This document shows positions 24,039 to 32,404 of a DNA stretch of 48,149 bases, piece after piece. Numbering within the stretch: the stretch's first letter is position 1; every line of letters begins with the position of its first letter. The position numbers and the translations under genes are program-made. The DNA is taken from contig WYAU01000034.1 in assembly GCA_011525665.1 (NCBI GenBank), positions 1 through 48,149 of the forward strand, in the 5' to 3' direction. The DNA is from Candidatus Brocadia sp. Lineage in GTDB: Bacteria > Planctomycetota > Brocadiia > Brocadiales > Brocadiaceae. The notes beneath the pieces are model-generated. The model was not told where the DNA came from. It did not search any database and saw only the letters and a program-made list of their open reading frames with translations.

Positions 24039-25784
24039 ATGAAGCTGTTGAAATTGGGAGCGATTTTATTCGCTGCCCCTTTAATGTGGAGTTTGCATAC
24101 CGGGGGCGTCCTGGCGCAGTCAGAAACAGAATTGAAAGAGATGCAAAAGAAGGCCACCAAATACTATGACATATTGTATCCGAATGATACGCTGAAAGAT
24201 TGGTTTACGAATAATGTTGGATTAGAAAAAGGCGCTGGTCCATGGCAAAATATCTACAAGCCTGTGCCGTTGCATATGTATTGGTTTCCGGTAAGACATT
24301 ATGTAAAACCGGACGGGACATATTATGATCAGCTACTGGAAAAATATAAACCCACAGATTGTGTGGAGTGCCATAGAGAAGTGACGCCGGGTTTTGTGCA
24401 TGACTGGGAAGATTCAACCCACGCCAAGCCCAGAAAAAATCCGCGGCTTGCAGAAAAAACACAGCAAATCGAAAGGTTGATCGGCAGGGAGCTCAAGGAG
24501 GTTACCTGTAGTGATTGCCATGGCAAGGATCACAAAGAATTGCGCATGCCTACGCCGGATGTCTGCGGGGAGTGTCATCCTCAGCAGGTGACAGAATTTA
24601 TGAGTGAAGTAGAGCGCGGCAGGCCGAATCACGTGGAGGGCCTTCCCGCCAATGTTATTCCTCCCTGGTATCCTGAAATGTTTCGCAGGGGATATCCAAC
24701 AGCACAGTTTGGCTGCGATCTTTGCCATGCCACAGACCGGTGCAACATATGTCACACGAGACATAAATTTGCTGCGTCAGAGGGCCGGAGGCCGGAGGCC
24801 TGTATGAGTTGTCACATGGGTTTCGACCATCCCGATGCGGAAACCTACGGAGAATCGAAGATGGGCTATATTTACCATCTTGAAGGGGATCACTGGGATT
24901 GGGAAAAACCTTTGGCGGAAATTATCCCTGGTAAAGATTACAGAACGCCCACGTGTCAGTTTTGCCATATGGATCAGGGAAACGGAAAATTTGCCCATAA
25001 CCCTGTCACGAAGGGCGTCTGGAGAATGGGAACAGTTCCACCGAAAGGGGTAGATTACAAGTCATCGTTAAAAGACTATCCCCATGGTATTAACCTCCCG
25101 CCCCTGAATTATACCCTCGATATCTATTCTCCGGAAAATAAGCAGAGGTCCGAGCAATGGGTGGCTGTCTGCAGTAAATGCCACAGTCCCCGTTTCGCAA
25201 GATTGTATCGGGAAAACCTGAATGATTTCATGTTTGAAATGTGGAGATTGCAGGACAGAGCGCAAGCTATACTGGATGATATTGTAGCAAATGACGCCTT
25301 TGAAGTACCCATTAAAGAGAGGGATATCTTCCCGCTGGGAGATATACTTGCCGATGCGCTTGGCCCTGGGTTGTTGGGAGAGGCCGTGTACAAGGCATTT
25401 AAGACAAAGGCAGGTAAAGTGCCGGTGGTTGGGCCTATCCTTGGTCTCCATGGCTTGTTTGCCACAGGCAGAAACAATCCCTCAGAGATTGAGATTACTT
25501 ACGCCGATATGTGGTTTGGCGACAAGGCGCATGCATACAAAGGAGTTGCGCATGGCCAGCAGGATATAGCATGGTGGTACGGCGCTGCCAAAGTATATCA
25601 GAAGATCAATATCCTGGAAAGTCAGGCAATAGCTCTCAAGCACGGCAAGGAAATTCATAACCTTTTAGAAGCAAAGGGAAGAAAAAATATTGCCGGTATC
25701 GTAGGGAGCATTATAGGCATCGTAGCCGTTCTTATGTTTGGCGCTGCTGTATGGAAAAAGAAACGCGAGAGCGGTCAGCAGTAA
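24039..25784 (+). CDS. Octaheme HAO-like cytochrome with C-terminal membrane anchor
   Basis: From the ATG at 24039 (GGAGG well placed) the protein is 581 residues, with a signal peptide and eight CXXCH motifs: CVECH, CSDCH, CGECH, CDLCH, CNICH, CMSCH, CQFCH and CSKCH. The close pair CDLCHATDRCNICH and the long heme-free C-terminal domain with HGQQDIAWWYGAAKVYQ match the hydroxylamine oxidoreductase family. The end holds a membrane helix (IAGIVGSIIGIVAVLMFGAA) and a KKKRE tail. Anchored HAO-like proteins of this sort occur in the anammox Rieske/b type-3 complex. Whether the catalytic cross-linking tyrosine is present cannot be decided by eye; without it such enzymes act reductively. It is the last gene before a strong terminator. 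Confidence 0.88.
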   Translation: MKLLKLGAILFAAPLMWSLHTGGVLAQSETELKEMQKKATKYYDILYPNDTLKDWFTNNVGLEKGAGPWQNIYKPVPLHMYWFPVRHYVKPDGTYYDQLLEKYKPTDCVECHREVTPGFVHDWEDSTHAKPRKNPRLAEKTQQIERLIGRELKEVTCSDCHGKDHKELRMPTPDVCGECHPQQVTEFMSEVERGRPNHVEGLPANVIPPWYPEMFRRGYPTAQFGCDLCHATDRCNICHTRHKFAASEGRRPEACMSCHMGFDHPDAETYGESKMGYIYHLEGDHWDWEKPLAEIIPGKDYRTPTCQFCHMDQGNGKFAHNPVTKGVWRMGTVPPKGVDYKSSLKDYPHGINLPPLNYTLDIYSPENKQRSEQWVAVCSKCHSPRFARLYRENLNDFMFEMWRLQDRAQAILDDIVANDAFEVPIKERDIFPLGDILADALGPGLLGEAVYKAFKTKAGKVPVVGPILGLHGLFATGRNNPSEIEITYADMWFGDKAHAYKGVAHGQQDIAWWYGAAKVYQKINILESQAIALKHGKEIHNLLEAKGRKNIAGIVGSIIGIVAVLMFGAAVWKKKRESGQQ

Positions 25785-25818
25785 ATAACTCAATTATGTC
25801 TTAAATTATTGAGAGTGC

Positions 25819-25850
25819 AAAAAAGGCATCTGTGAAAGGATGCCTTTTTT
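25819..25850 (+). terminator. Rho-independent terminator of the Rieske/b operon
   Basis: GGCATC and GATGCC form a six-base stem with an eight-base loop, flanked by AAAAAA on the left and TTTTTT on the right. It lies 40 bp after the octaheme gene and is the clearest terminator in the window. The flanking A-run would also let it act on the minus strand. Confidence 0.9.
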
Positions 25851-25894
25851 GTTTGTTACAACTTTTAAATTTACCATGAGGGATATATAAAAGT

Positions 25895-26821
25895 ATGTTG
25901 AGTGATGTCAGAGAGTATTTGTTAAGTTCTTTGCAATTTGGGGCATTTCCTTACGATTTTAAAAATGAAAGTGATGCCTATAAAGCTTCGAAAGTCGTGA
26001 TTATGGGCGTTCCTTTCGACGGGACTGCTACTTATCAATCAGGAACGAAAATGGGACCCAACGCGATATTGAATGCATCTGTTAACGTGGAACCTTACGA
26101 CGAAGAGCTAGGGGAAATCTATACGTTGGGAATTTTCACGGCAGGGACGCTCAAGATCGAAGAAATACATACAGATCCAAAAAAGGTAATCCACGCGCTG
26201 TATTGCGCCAGCAAGGCAATTGTAAAAGACGGAAAATTTCTTGTAACCTTAGGGGGAGAACATTCCCTATCCCAGGGAGTAATAAAAGCCTATAAAGAGA
26301 AATACAAAAAACTATCTGTACTCCAACTGGATGCCCATCTGGATTTAATGGAACACTTTGGGGGTACCCCATATAGTCATGCAAGTGTATCCCGGAGAGT
26401 AGTTGAGGATTTGAAATGCAAAGTGACAAGTTTCGGTGTTCGGGTTGTATCGAAGGAAGAACTGGAGTTTGTAAAACGAAAAGAAAATTCCCTATCCGTA
26501 TTCTACGCAAAGGATATTTATAATAATGATGACTGGCATGAACAGGCCATAGAGACCTTAGATGACTACGTGTATATTACGTTGGATGTGGATGGATTGG
26601 ACGTTTCTATTATGCCTGCCACTGGCACGCCTGTGCCGGGTGGTTTAGGATGGTATCCGACGATAGACTTCTTACGCAAGGTATATAAGGAACGGAAGGT
26701 GATTGGATTGGACGTGGTGGAATTGAAACCTAATCCGGGAAATGAGGCCCCAAATTTTCTTGCAGCAAATCTGGTCTATAAGAATATAGGATTTTATAAA
26801 AGGTATACACTACGGGATTAG
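25895..26821 (+). CDS. speB: Agmatinase / arginase-family ureohydrolase
   Basis: The 308-residue protein has the metal-binding motifs of the ureohydrolase family: GGEHSLSQG, DAHLDL, SHASV and DVDGLD, with a late Glu in GLDVVELKPNPG. It most likely hydrolyses agmatine to putrescine and urea with two manganese ions. Other guanidino substrates are possible in this family. The gene stands alone after the terminator, but a polyamine-binding protein gene follows 260 bp later, which supports a polyamine role. Confidence 0.82.
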   Translation: MLSDVREYLLSSLQFGAFPYDFKNESDAYKASKVVIMGVPFDGTATYQSGTKMGPNAILNASVNVEPYDEELGEIYTLGIFTAGTLKIEEIHTDPKKVIHALYCASKAIVKDGKFLVTLGGEHSLSQGVIKAYKEKYKKLSVLQLDAHLDLMEHFGGTPYSHASVSRRVVEDLKCKVTSFGVRVVSKEELEFVKRKENSLSVFYAKDIYNNDDWHEQAIETLDDYVYITLDVDGLDVSIMPATGTPVPGGLGWYPTIDFLRKVYKERKVIGLDVVELKPNPGNEAPNFLAANLVYKNIGFYKRYTLRD

Positions 26822-27006
26822 GCTATGCCCAGGGATTAATTTGGCGAACAAGCTTTTGTGAATAACTTTGCATTTCTTCCATCACTATCCCTTGCCTGCC
26901 CTCGCTTCAAAATCGGGAAACTGACGGTCATTGTTGGTTTGGATATCCCCATTTTCTCAAATAAAAAGATTTATGCTTTTTTGGGAGATCGGTAATTATA
27001 GTGTTA

Positions 27007-27034
27007 TTGACATTGACCCTGATGGGAATAATAG
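27007..27034 (+). promoter_or_regulatory. Possible promoter of the polyamine-binding protein gene
   Basis: A perfect TTGACA at 27007-27012 is followed after 16 bases by TAATAG, about 45 bp before the chosen ATG. The rest of the 259-bp gap from 26822 shows nothing I can name. Confidence 0.4.
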
Positions 27035-27080
27035 TGATAAACTGAGATGTAATGTGAAGTGGCAGGGAATTTTGGTAGGT

Positions 27081-28182
27081 ATGAACAAAATAAAAATGAA
27101 ATTATTTATTATTTCCTTTCTATGGCTTGGGGTAAGCATGTGTAACGTATACGGTCTGGATACAGAGACCTTTCTGCCGGATGTCCGGAAAGATCTTAGG
27201 GGAGACAAGGAAGTGCTTAATGTTTATGCCTGGGCAGATTATATTGACCCGGGTATTTTTGCCGATTTTGAAAAAGAATTTCATATAAAAGTTAATGTTG
27301 AATTTTTTGACGATGAAAATGTGATGTTCTCTTTAATCCAATCTGAGCCTGGACGCTTCGATATTACTTTTCCCAGTGATTCTATGACAGAATGGATGTT
27401 AAAATCGAATTTATTATTGAAACTTCGCAGGGGCAATATTCCCAATGTGCAAAACCTGAAAACAAGGTTTAGAGGCTTTGTAAACAAAAAGTGGAAGTGG
27501 TACAGTATTCCCATCGATTGGGGAGTTACCGGTATTGCGTATAATACAAAATATGTAAGAGAACCAGTAGAGAGCTGGAGTGTTTTTTGGAATACAAATT
27601 ACAAGGGCCGGACGGCGCTCGTAAATGATAGTTATGAAGTCATGTCGGTAGGGTTGAAGCGCCTGGGATATCCGTTAAATCCGGCCAATCCAGGATGTCT
27701 GGAAAAATCATTCAGGATATTAAAAGAGTTAAAACCCTTACTCCGGGAAGAAGGCTTCCTGTCATATATGAATATTGTTGAGAAGTTGAAAAACGAGGAG
27801 TTATGGATTGCCCAGTGTTATAACGGCGATGTAATGTTGATCAATGAGGTGAACAAGAGCATAAAATTTGTCATACCAAAAGAAGGTTCTAGTTTCTGGA
27901 CTGATAATATAGCCATTCCTGCCGGAGCGAAAAAGAGGCTGCTTGCCGAAAAGTTTATTAATTTTATGCTTCGCCCGGAAATCGGCGCCCGGCAAACCAA
28001 TTATTCATACTATGCAAGTTGTAATAAAAGGGCATGGAAGTTTATCAACCGGGAAATATTTAAAGAATCCGTATGTTTATATGAATGACAAAGACGTCCG
28101 TAAATTGGAATCATATGAACTTCTGAATTCCGAAGTACATAAGAAGTTCAATGAATGTTGGGCAAGGTTGGTTTCAGACTAA
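27081..28182 (+). pseudogene. potD: Polyamine ABC-transporter substrate-binding protein (PotD-like), frameshifted near its end
   Basis: From ATG 27081 the frame gives a signal peptide and a periplasmic binding protein (VLNVYAWADYIDPGIFADFE, FPSDSMTEWML, IPIDWGVTGIAYN) typical of spermidine/putrescine receptors. It runs into a stop at 28088 after NREIFKESVCLYE. If one G at about 28065 is skipped, the frame continues as NPYVYMNDKDVRKLESYELL through LNSEVHKKFNECWARL and stops at 28182, the expected C-terminal helix of PotD proteins and full length (about 366 residues). So there is a +1 frameshift, real or a sequencing error. The truncated 335-residue form may still fold. No permease or ATPase genes are nearby. 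Confidence 0.75.
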
Positions 28183-28185
28183 GTG

Positions 28186-30117
28186 ATGGGCACAATAAGC
28201 GTATTTAGACGATTGGGATTTAAAATGTCCCTCCTTTTTTCTTTAGTAGGGATTCTGCCGCTGTTTTTTGGTATATTATATTTGTTTAAAAGTACCGAGA
28301 GTTTTATGAAAAATGAGATTTGTAATAACCTTGGAACATTGGCCAAAAATACGAACGATGAAATAGGTCGTTTCTTGCGTAGCTGTGTGGTTGATATGCA
28401 GATATTGGCCAAAGGTAATGAAATGAGAAACACGGCCATATCTGTCGAAAAAAAGTTATGGGAAATGAAAAAAATTCAGGAGCATTATAAGCGCTTTGAG
28501 GATATTACGTTGATCGATATGAAAGGTCGCGTCATAACCTCTACAACGTACAATTACCGTGGTGAATGGAAGTCGAAGAAATGGTTTCAGGAAGCGATAA
28601 ACGGGAATATGTGTATTTCAGATGCGCATACTATCCTTGATCCGTATAAGGTTGTTGTTGCCATTGCAGTCCCTTTACGGGATGAAGACGGGAAGATACA
28701 GGCTGCGCTCGTTGGACAGCTTAACATGGAGCGTGTCTGGGAGATTGTGGACCGGATAACGATAGGTAATACCGGTTTTGTTACGATCGTTAATAGCCGG
28801 AATTACTCTCTTGCCCACCCCGATAAAGAGAAATTATTCCAGAGTTCGGTCTTTGATCCGGTCAGGCAATCGGGGGCAAGTGTTCATGCTGAATCTGAAA
28901 AATTATTTTACAACGGCGTAGAATGTTCTTTTGATGTGGATTGTGAGTTTCCGCAGTGGCGAATTATCGTTGCCCAGGAAAAAAAAGATGCTTTATCCAA
29001 TATTTTGACGTTAAAAAGTAATGTTGCGTATATCTTAAGCATAGGTCTTTTATTGGTGATAGCGATAAGTATCGTTGTCTCGCGGGGCATCGTTAAGCCT
29101 ATTCACTCTTTGATGAGGGGGATGGCCAGGGTATCTGATGGTGATTTCAGCTATTCACCGGATATCAGGAGCAGAGACGAAATTGGCTTATTGGGCGCGT
29201 CATTTTGTAATATGATAACGCATGTAAATAGTGCGAGGAGCGAAATACAAAGGAAAAACTATGCGCTAAGCGACGCGGTTGATAAGATACATGAATTAAA
29301 CGTTACCCTGGAAAGAAAAGTGGAAGAAAGAACCAGGGAAGTGAGAGAAAAGCAATTTCAGTTGATTCAGGCGGGCAAACTGGCGGCGATCGGTCAGTTG
29401 GGAGCAGGGGTGGCTCATGAGTTGAATAACCCCATAGCCGGCATCCTGGGTTATGCGCAACTTATGCTAGAAATGGTATCAAAGGAAAATGTAAAGGTAG
29501 AAGAGGTATATACCTTTAAGAAGTATTTACACTATATAGAAAGCGGTGCTCGCCGTTGTAAAGATATTGTACAGAATCTGCTACAGTTTGCCAGAAAATC
29601 AAGTGAAACATGCGAATTTCTGAGCGTGAACAATGTTATTGCGGATACCCTCTCTCTGATGGAGGGCCAGCTTTCAGCAAACAGGATTTCAGTGAATAAG
29701 AATCTGGGAAAAGACATTGCGCTGATTTGGGGAAATGCCAATCAGTTGCAGCAGGTATTTACCAACGTCATTCTCAATGCCCAGCAAGCAATGCCTGCTG
29801 GCGGGCAATTATTGATTTCGACGAGAAATAAGGAAGACGCTGTAGAGATTGAGTTCAAAGATACAGGTTGTGGAATTGCAGAAGAACACATGGAAAGAAT
29901 ATTTGAGCCATTTTTTACGACGAAGATGGACTGGAAAGGAACCGGACTCGGTTTGTCGATCTGTTATGATATTGTCAAAAACCATAAGGGAATTATTACG
30001 GCAAGCAGCAGGGTAGGTGAAGGGACCATCTTTGTCGTGATTTTACCAGCAAAGGTTTTTGATGAGGAACAATATGACAGGGGTAAAAGAGGCAATGGCG
30101 CGAATACTTGTTGTTGA
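28186..30117 (+). CDS. Cache-domain sensor histidine kinase
   Basis: The protein of about 643 residues has two membrane helices (about 15-33 and 285-305) around an extracytoplasmic double-Cache domain (FEDITLIDMKGRVITSTTYN, YKVVVAIAVPLRD). A HAMP domain, a coiled coil, HisKA with GAGVAHELNNPIAGILGYAQ and a HATPase domain (NVILNAQQAMP, DTGCGI, GTGLGLSI) follow. It senses a small ligand outside the membrane and phosphorylates a partner. The start is ATG 28186 or GTG 28183, immediately after the PotD stop. Its 3' end overlaps the REC-GGDEF gene by 44 bp, so that regulator is the natural partner. Confidence 0.9.
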   Translation: MGTISVFRRLGFKMSLLFSLVGILPLFFGILYLFKSTESFMKNEICNNLGTLAKNTNDEIGRFLRSCVVDMQILAKGNEMRNTAISVEKKLWEMKKIQEHYKRFEDITLIDMKGRVITSTTYNYRGEWKSKKWFQEAINGNMCISDAHTILDPYKVVVAIAVPLRDEDGKIQAALVGQLNMERVWEIVDRITIGNTGFVTIVNSRNYSLAHPDKEKLFQSSVFDPVRQSGASVHAESEKLFYNGVECSFDVDCEFPQWRIIVAQEKKDALSNILTLKSNVAYILSIGLLLVIAISIVVSRGIVKPIHSLMRGMARVSDGDFSYSPDIRSRDEIGLLGASFCNMITHVNSARSEIQRKNYALSDAVDKIHELNVTLERKVEERTREVREKQFQLIQAGKLAAIGQLGAGVAHELNNPIAGILGYAQLMLEMVSKENVKVEEVYTFKKYLHYIESGARRCKDIVQNLLQFARKSSETCEFLSVNNVIADTLSLMEGQLSANRISVNKNLGKDIALIWGNANQLQQVFTNVILNAQQAMPAGGQLLISTRNKEDAVEIEFKDTGCGIAEEHMERIFEPFFTTKMDWKGTGLGLSICYDIVKNHKGIITASSRVGEGTIFVVILPAKVFDEEQYDRGKRGNGANTCC

Positions 30118-31024
30118 CGACGAGGAGATAATTCGTTGCTTGCTTTTTGATACCCTTTCTCAGGTTGGTTACCATGTGAAAACAGCGGTAGATGGAAGCG
30201 ACGCAATCACGCAAATTGAGAATGAACCCTTTGAGATAATAATTACCGATCTTAAAATGCCCGGCATTGGAGGATTAGAGTTACTAAAATACATCCGAAA
30301 GATAAATCCTGATATATGCGTGGTAGTGACGACGGCCTACGGTACAATAGAATCCGCTGTCAGTGCGATGAGGCTGGGTGCATATGATTATATCTGCAAG
30401 CCTTTCGAGTTGGAGGAAATAAAGATTGTTGTGGAGAGGGCTGTTGAATGGCAGCGGCTGTTACGGGAATCCCGCCTCCTGCAGTTATATAAACACCTCT
30501 CCATTATAGACGGCTTAACCAGGGTTTATAATCACCGGTATTTTCATGAATTTTTGGATCTGGAGTTGCAGAGGGTGAAAAAAAATTCCGGCATGTTTTC
30601 CCTCATTTTCGCCGATGTGGACGATTTTAAACACTATAACGATTTAAACGGGCACCTGGCTGGCGACGAGATACTTCGGGAACTGGCCTCTCTTTTGTTA
30701 AACACCACGAGAAAGTCTGACATTGTTGCCCGGTACGGGGGGGAGGAATTTGCGATAGTTTTACCCGATACGGCACTATCCGGTGGTTTATCGGTGGCGA
30801 AAAATATTATGGAGGTGATAAGAGGCAAAAAATGGATGTACACCGGTTTCTATCCGGATAAAAAGATTAGCCTGAGCGCCGGCGTGGTGGTGTATCCTGC
30901 CGACGCACAGGGAAAAGAGGATATAATAAAGAAAGCTGATGATGCCATGTACTATGCGAAAAAAACCGGCAAAAACAAGATATGTTATTATGAGGGAAAT
31001 CAGATTCTCGATTACAAAGGATAA
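30074..31024 (+). CDS. Response regulator with diguanylate cyclase output (REC-GGDEF)
   Basis: The receiver domain has the acidic pair in ILVVDDEEIIR, phospho-acceptor Asp in IITDLKMPG and Lys in CKPFELEE. A GGDEF domain follows with the active-site ARYGGEEFAIVL, so c-di-GMP synthesis is expected. I favour ATG 30074, which has GAGG six bases upstream; ATG 30095 directly before ARILVVDD is possible. The overlap with the kinase gene implies coupled translation. Together they form a pathway from an external signal to c-di-GMP. No PilZ or EAL gene is in the window. Confidence 0.9.
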   Translation: MTGVKEAMARILVVDDEEIIRCLLFDTLSQVGYHVKTAVDGSDAITQIENEPFEIIITDLKMPGIGGLELLKYIRKINPDICVVVTTAYGTIESAVSAMRLGAYDYICKPFELEEIKIVVERAVEWQRLLRESRLLQLYKHLSIIDGLTRVYNHRYFHEFLDLELQRVKKNSGMFSLIFADVDDFKHYNDLNGHLAGDEILRELASLLLNTTRKSDIVARYGGEEFAIVLPDTALSGGLSVAKNIMEVIRGKKWMYTGFYPDKKISLSAGVVVYPADAQGKEDIIKKADDAMYYAKKTGKNKICYYEGNQILDYKG

Positions 31025-31039
31025 TAAAGGAATTAATTC

Positions 31040-31765
31040 ATGTTACGACTAAGTATAATTGCACGGGACGCACGGTTGCTGTTTTTCTTGATATTTTGCG
31101 TTGTGACAGGCTGCGGTGATAAGGCAGATTCATTTAATAAAAAAGGCATTTCTTTGTATAACCGGGGAAAGTACACTGAAGCAATGGGGGAATTTAAAAA
31201 GGCATTGGAACTGAATCCCCATCATTATGACGCCCTTTTCCATTTAGGCATTGTTTATTATGCAAAGGGTATGATTGATGAATCGATAGCCGAACTCAAA
31301 AAGGCAATTGACGCAGCGCCTGACGAACCAAAGGCGCACTATAACATTGCGTTTGCTTACGTGGCCAAAGAGAACGTTCAAGAAGCGCTTTCTGAATATC
31401 AAAAAGCGATTGAACTATTCGCGGCACGAAAGGATAAAAAAGAGGCAGAGGCGTATCTTTATATGGCCGTTGCTTATAGCCTGATCGAAAAACAAGAGGA
31501 GGCATTTGCGGCGTGCAGGAAGGCAATTGAAATAAACCCGGAATTGGAAGACGCGCACTATTTCCTGGGAGTTTGTTATTTCAAAAAAAATATGATTGAC
31601 GAGGCTATTGAAAAGTTTAAAAAAGTTATTCAACTGAACCCGAAATCTGAAAAGGCGCATAATCTTCTTTTTACTATTTATGATAAAATCGGAAAGACCG
31701 AAGAGGCTATAGAAGAAGATCGTATATTAAAGCATATTGCAAAGGAACGGCGGGAACAACGATAA
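31040..31765 (+). CDS. TPR-repeat lipoprotein
   Basis: The 241-residue protein has a lipoprotein signal with lipobox VVTGC (Cys25) and then tetratricopeptide repeats spread along its whole length, for example FNKKGISLYNRGKYTEAM, HYDALFHLGIVYYAKGMIDE, AHYNIAFAYVAKENVQEA and AHYFLGVCYFKKNMIDEA. Such proteins are protein-interaction scaffolds at the outer face of the membrane. It follows the REC-GGDEF gene by 15 bp and may be in that operon; a specific partner cannot be told. Confidence 0.85.
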   Translation: MLRLSIIARDARLLFFLIFCVVTGCGDKADSFNKKGISLYNRGKYTEAMGEFKKALELNPHHYDALFHLGIVYYAKGMIDESIAELKKAIDAAPDEPKAHYNIAFAYVAKENVQEALSEYQKAIELFAARKDKKEAEAYLYMAVAYSLIEKQEEAFAACRKAIEINPELEDAHYFLGVCYFKKNMIDEAIEKFKKVIQLNPKSEKAHNLLFTIYDKIGKTEEAIEEDRILKHIAKERREQR

Positions 31766-31802
31766 ATATTCCTAATTTAAGCCAATAAATTACTACGGGA
31801 GG

Positions 31803-32366
31803 ATGGAAAAAGTGGAAAAGGATATTGCAAAGATCGTGATCAACGAGGGACAGATTCGGAACCGGCTCCTTGAATTATCCAAGACGTTGATCCATGATTA
31901 TAAGGACAAGGAGTGGACAATTATTGCGATCCTTAACGGAAGCCTTGTGTTTCTTGCCGATCTGATCCGTTTGATACCCTTTCCTGTCCGATTGGATACC
32001 ATTGACTCCGCAACGTATGTCGGGTCGACATTTCCGCAGGGAGAACCCAAGGTTCTCCGTGAATTTAAAATCGATATAGAAGATAAACACGTGTTGGTTG
32101 TCGATGATATCGTTGATACGGGGAGTACGTTGAAAAGGGTACAGGAGGATATCAAAAAATACAACCCCTTGACTCTTAAAAGTTGTGTCCTTTTGAATCG
32201 GGTAGGGAGGAGGAGATACGATGTTCGTCCCGAATATTGCGGTTTTGACATCGGGGATGACTATGTCGTCGGTTACGGGCTGGACTACAACAACAAGTAT
32301 CGAAATCTGCCATTTATAGCGGTGCTTAAGGATGAATGTTACCGTCAAGAAAATTTTGTTCATTAG
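31803..32366 (+). CDS. hpt: Hypoxanthine(-guanine) phosphoribosyltransferase
   Basis: The 187-residue enzyme salvages hypoxanthine or guanine with PRPP. The PRPP-binding loop is VLVVDDIVDTGSTLKRVQED, the flexible loop lies around DSATYVGST and the base-binding end is GFDIGDDYVVGYGLDYNNKY. Length is normal. The ATG at 31803 abuts its GGGAGG; GTG at 31812, with the same site nine bases upstream, is a plausible alternative start and would remove three residues. Confidence 0.93.
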   Translation: MEKVEKDIAKIVINEGQIRNRLLELSKTLIHDYKDKEWTIIAILNGSLVFLADLIRLIPFPVRLDTIDSATYVGSTFPQGEPKVLREFKIDIEDKHVLVVDDIVDTGSTLKRVQEDIKKYNPLTLKSCVLLNRVGRRRYDVRPEYCGFDIGDDYVVGYGLDYNNKYRNLPFIAVLKDECYRQENFVH

Positions 32367-32404
32367 GACGGCATAGCCGCAACTAAAAGAAAGGTAAATA
32401 TTCT

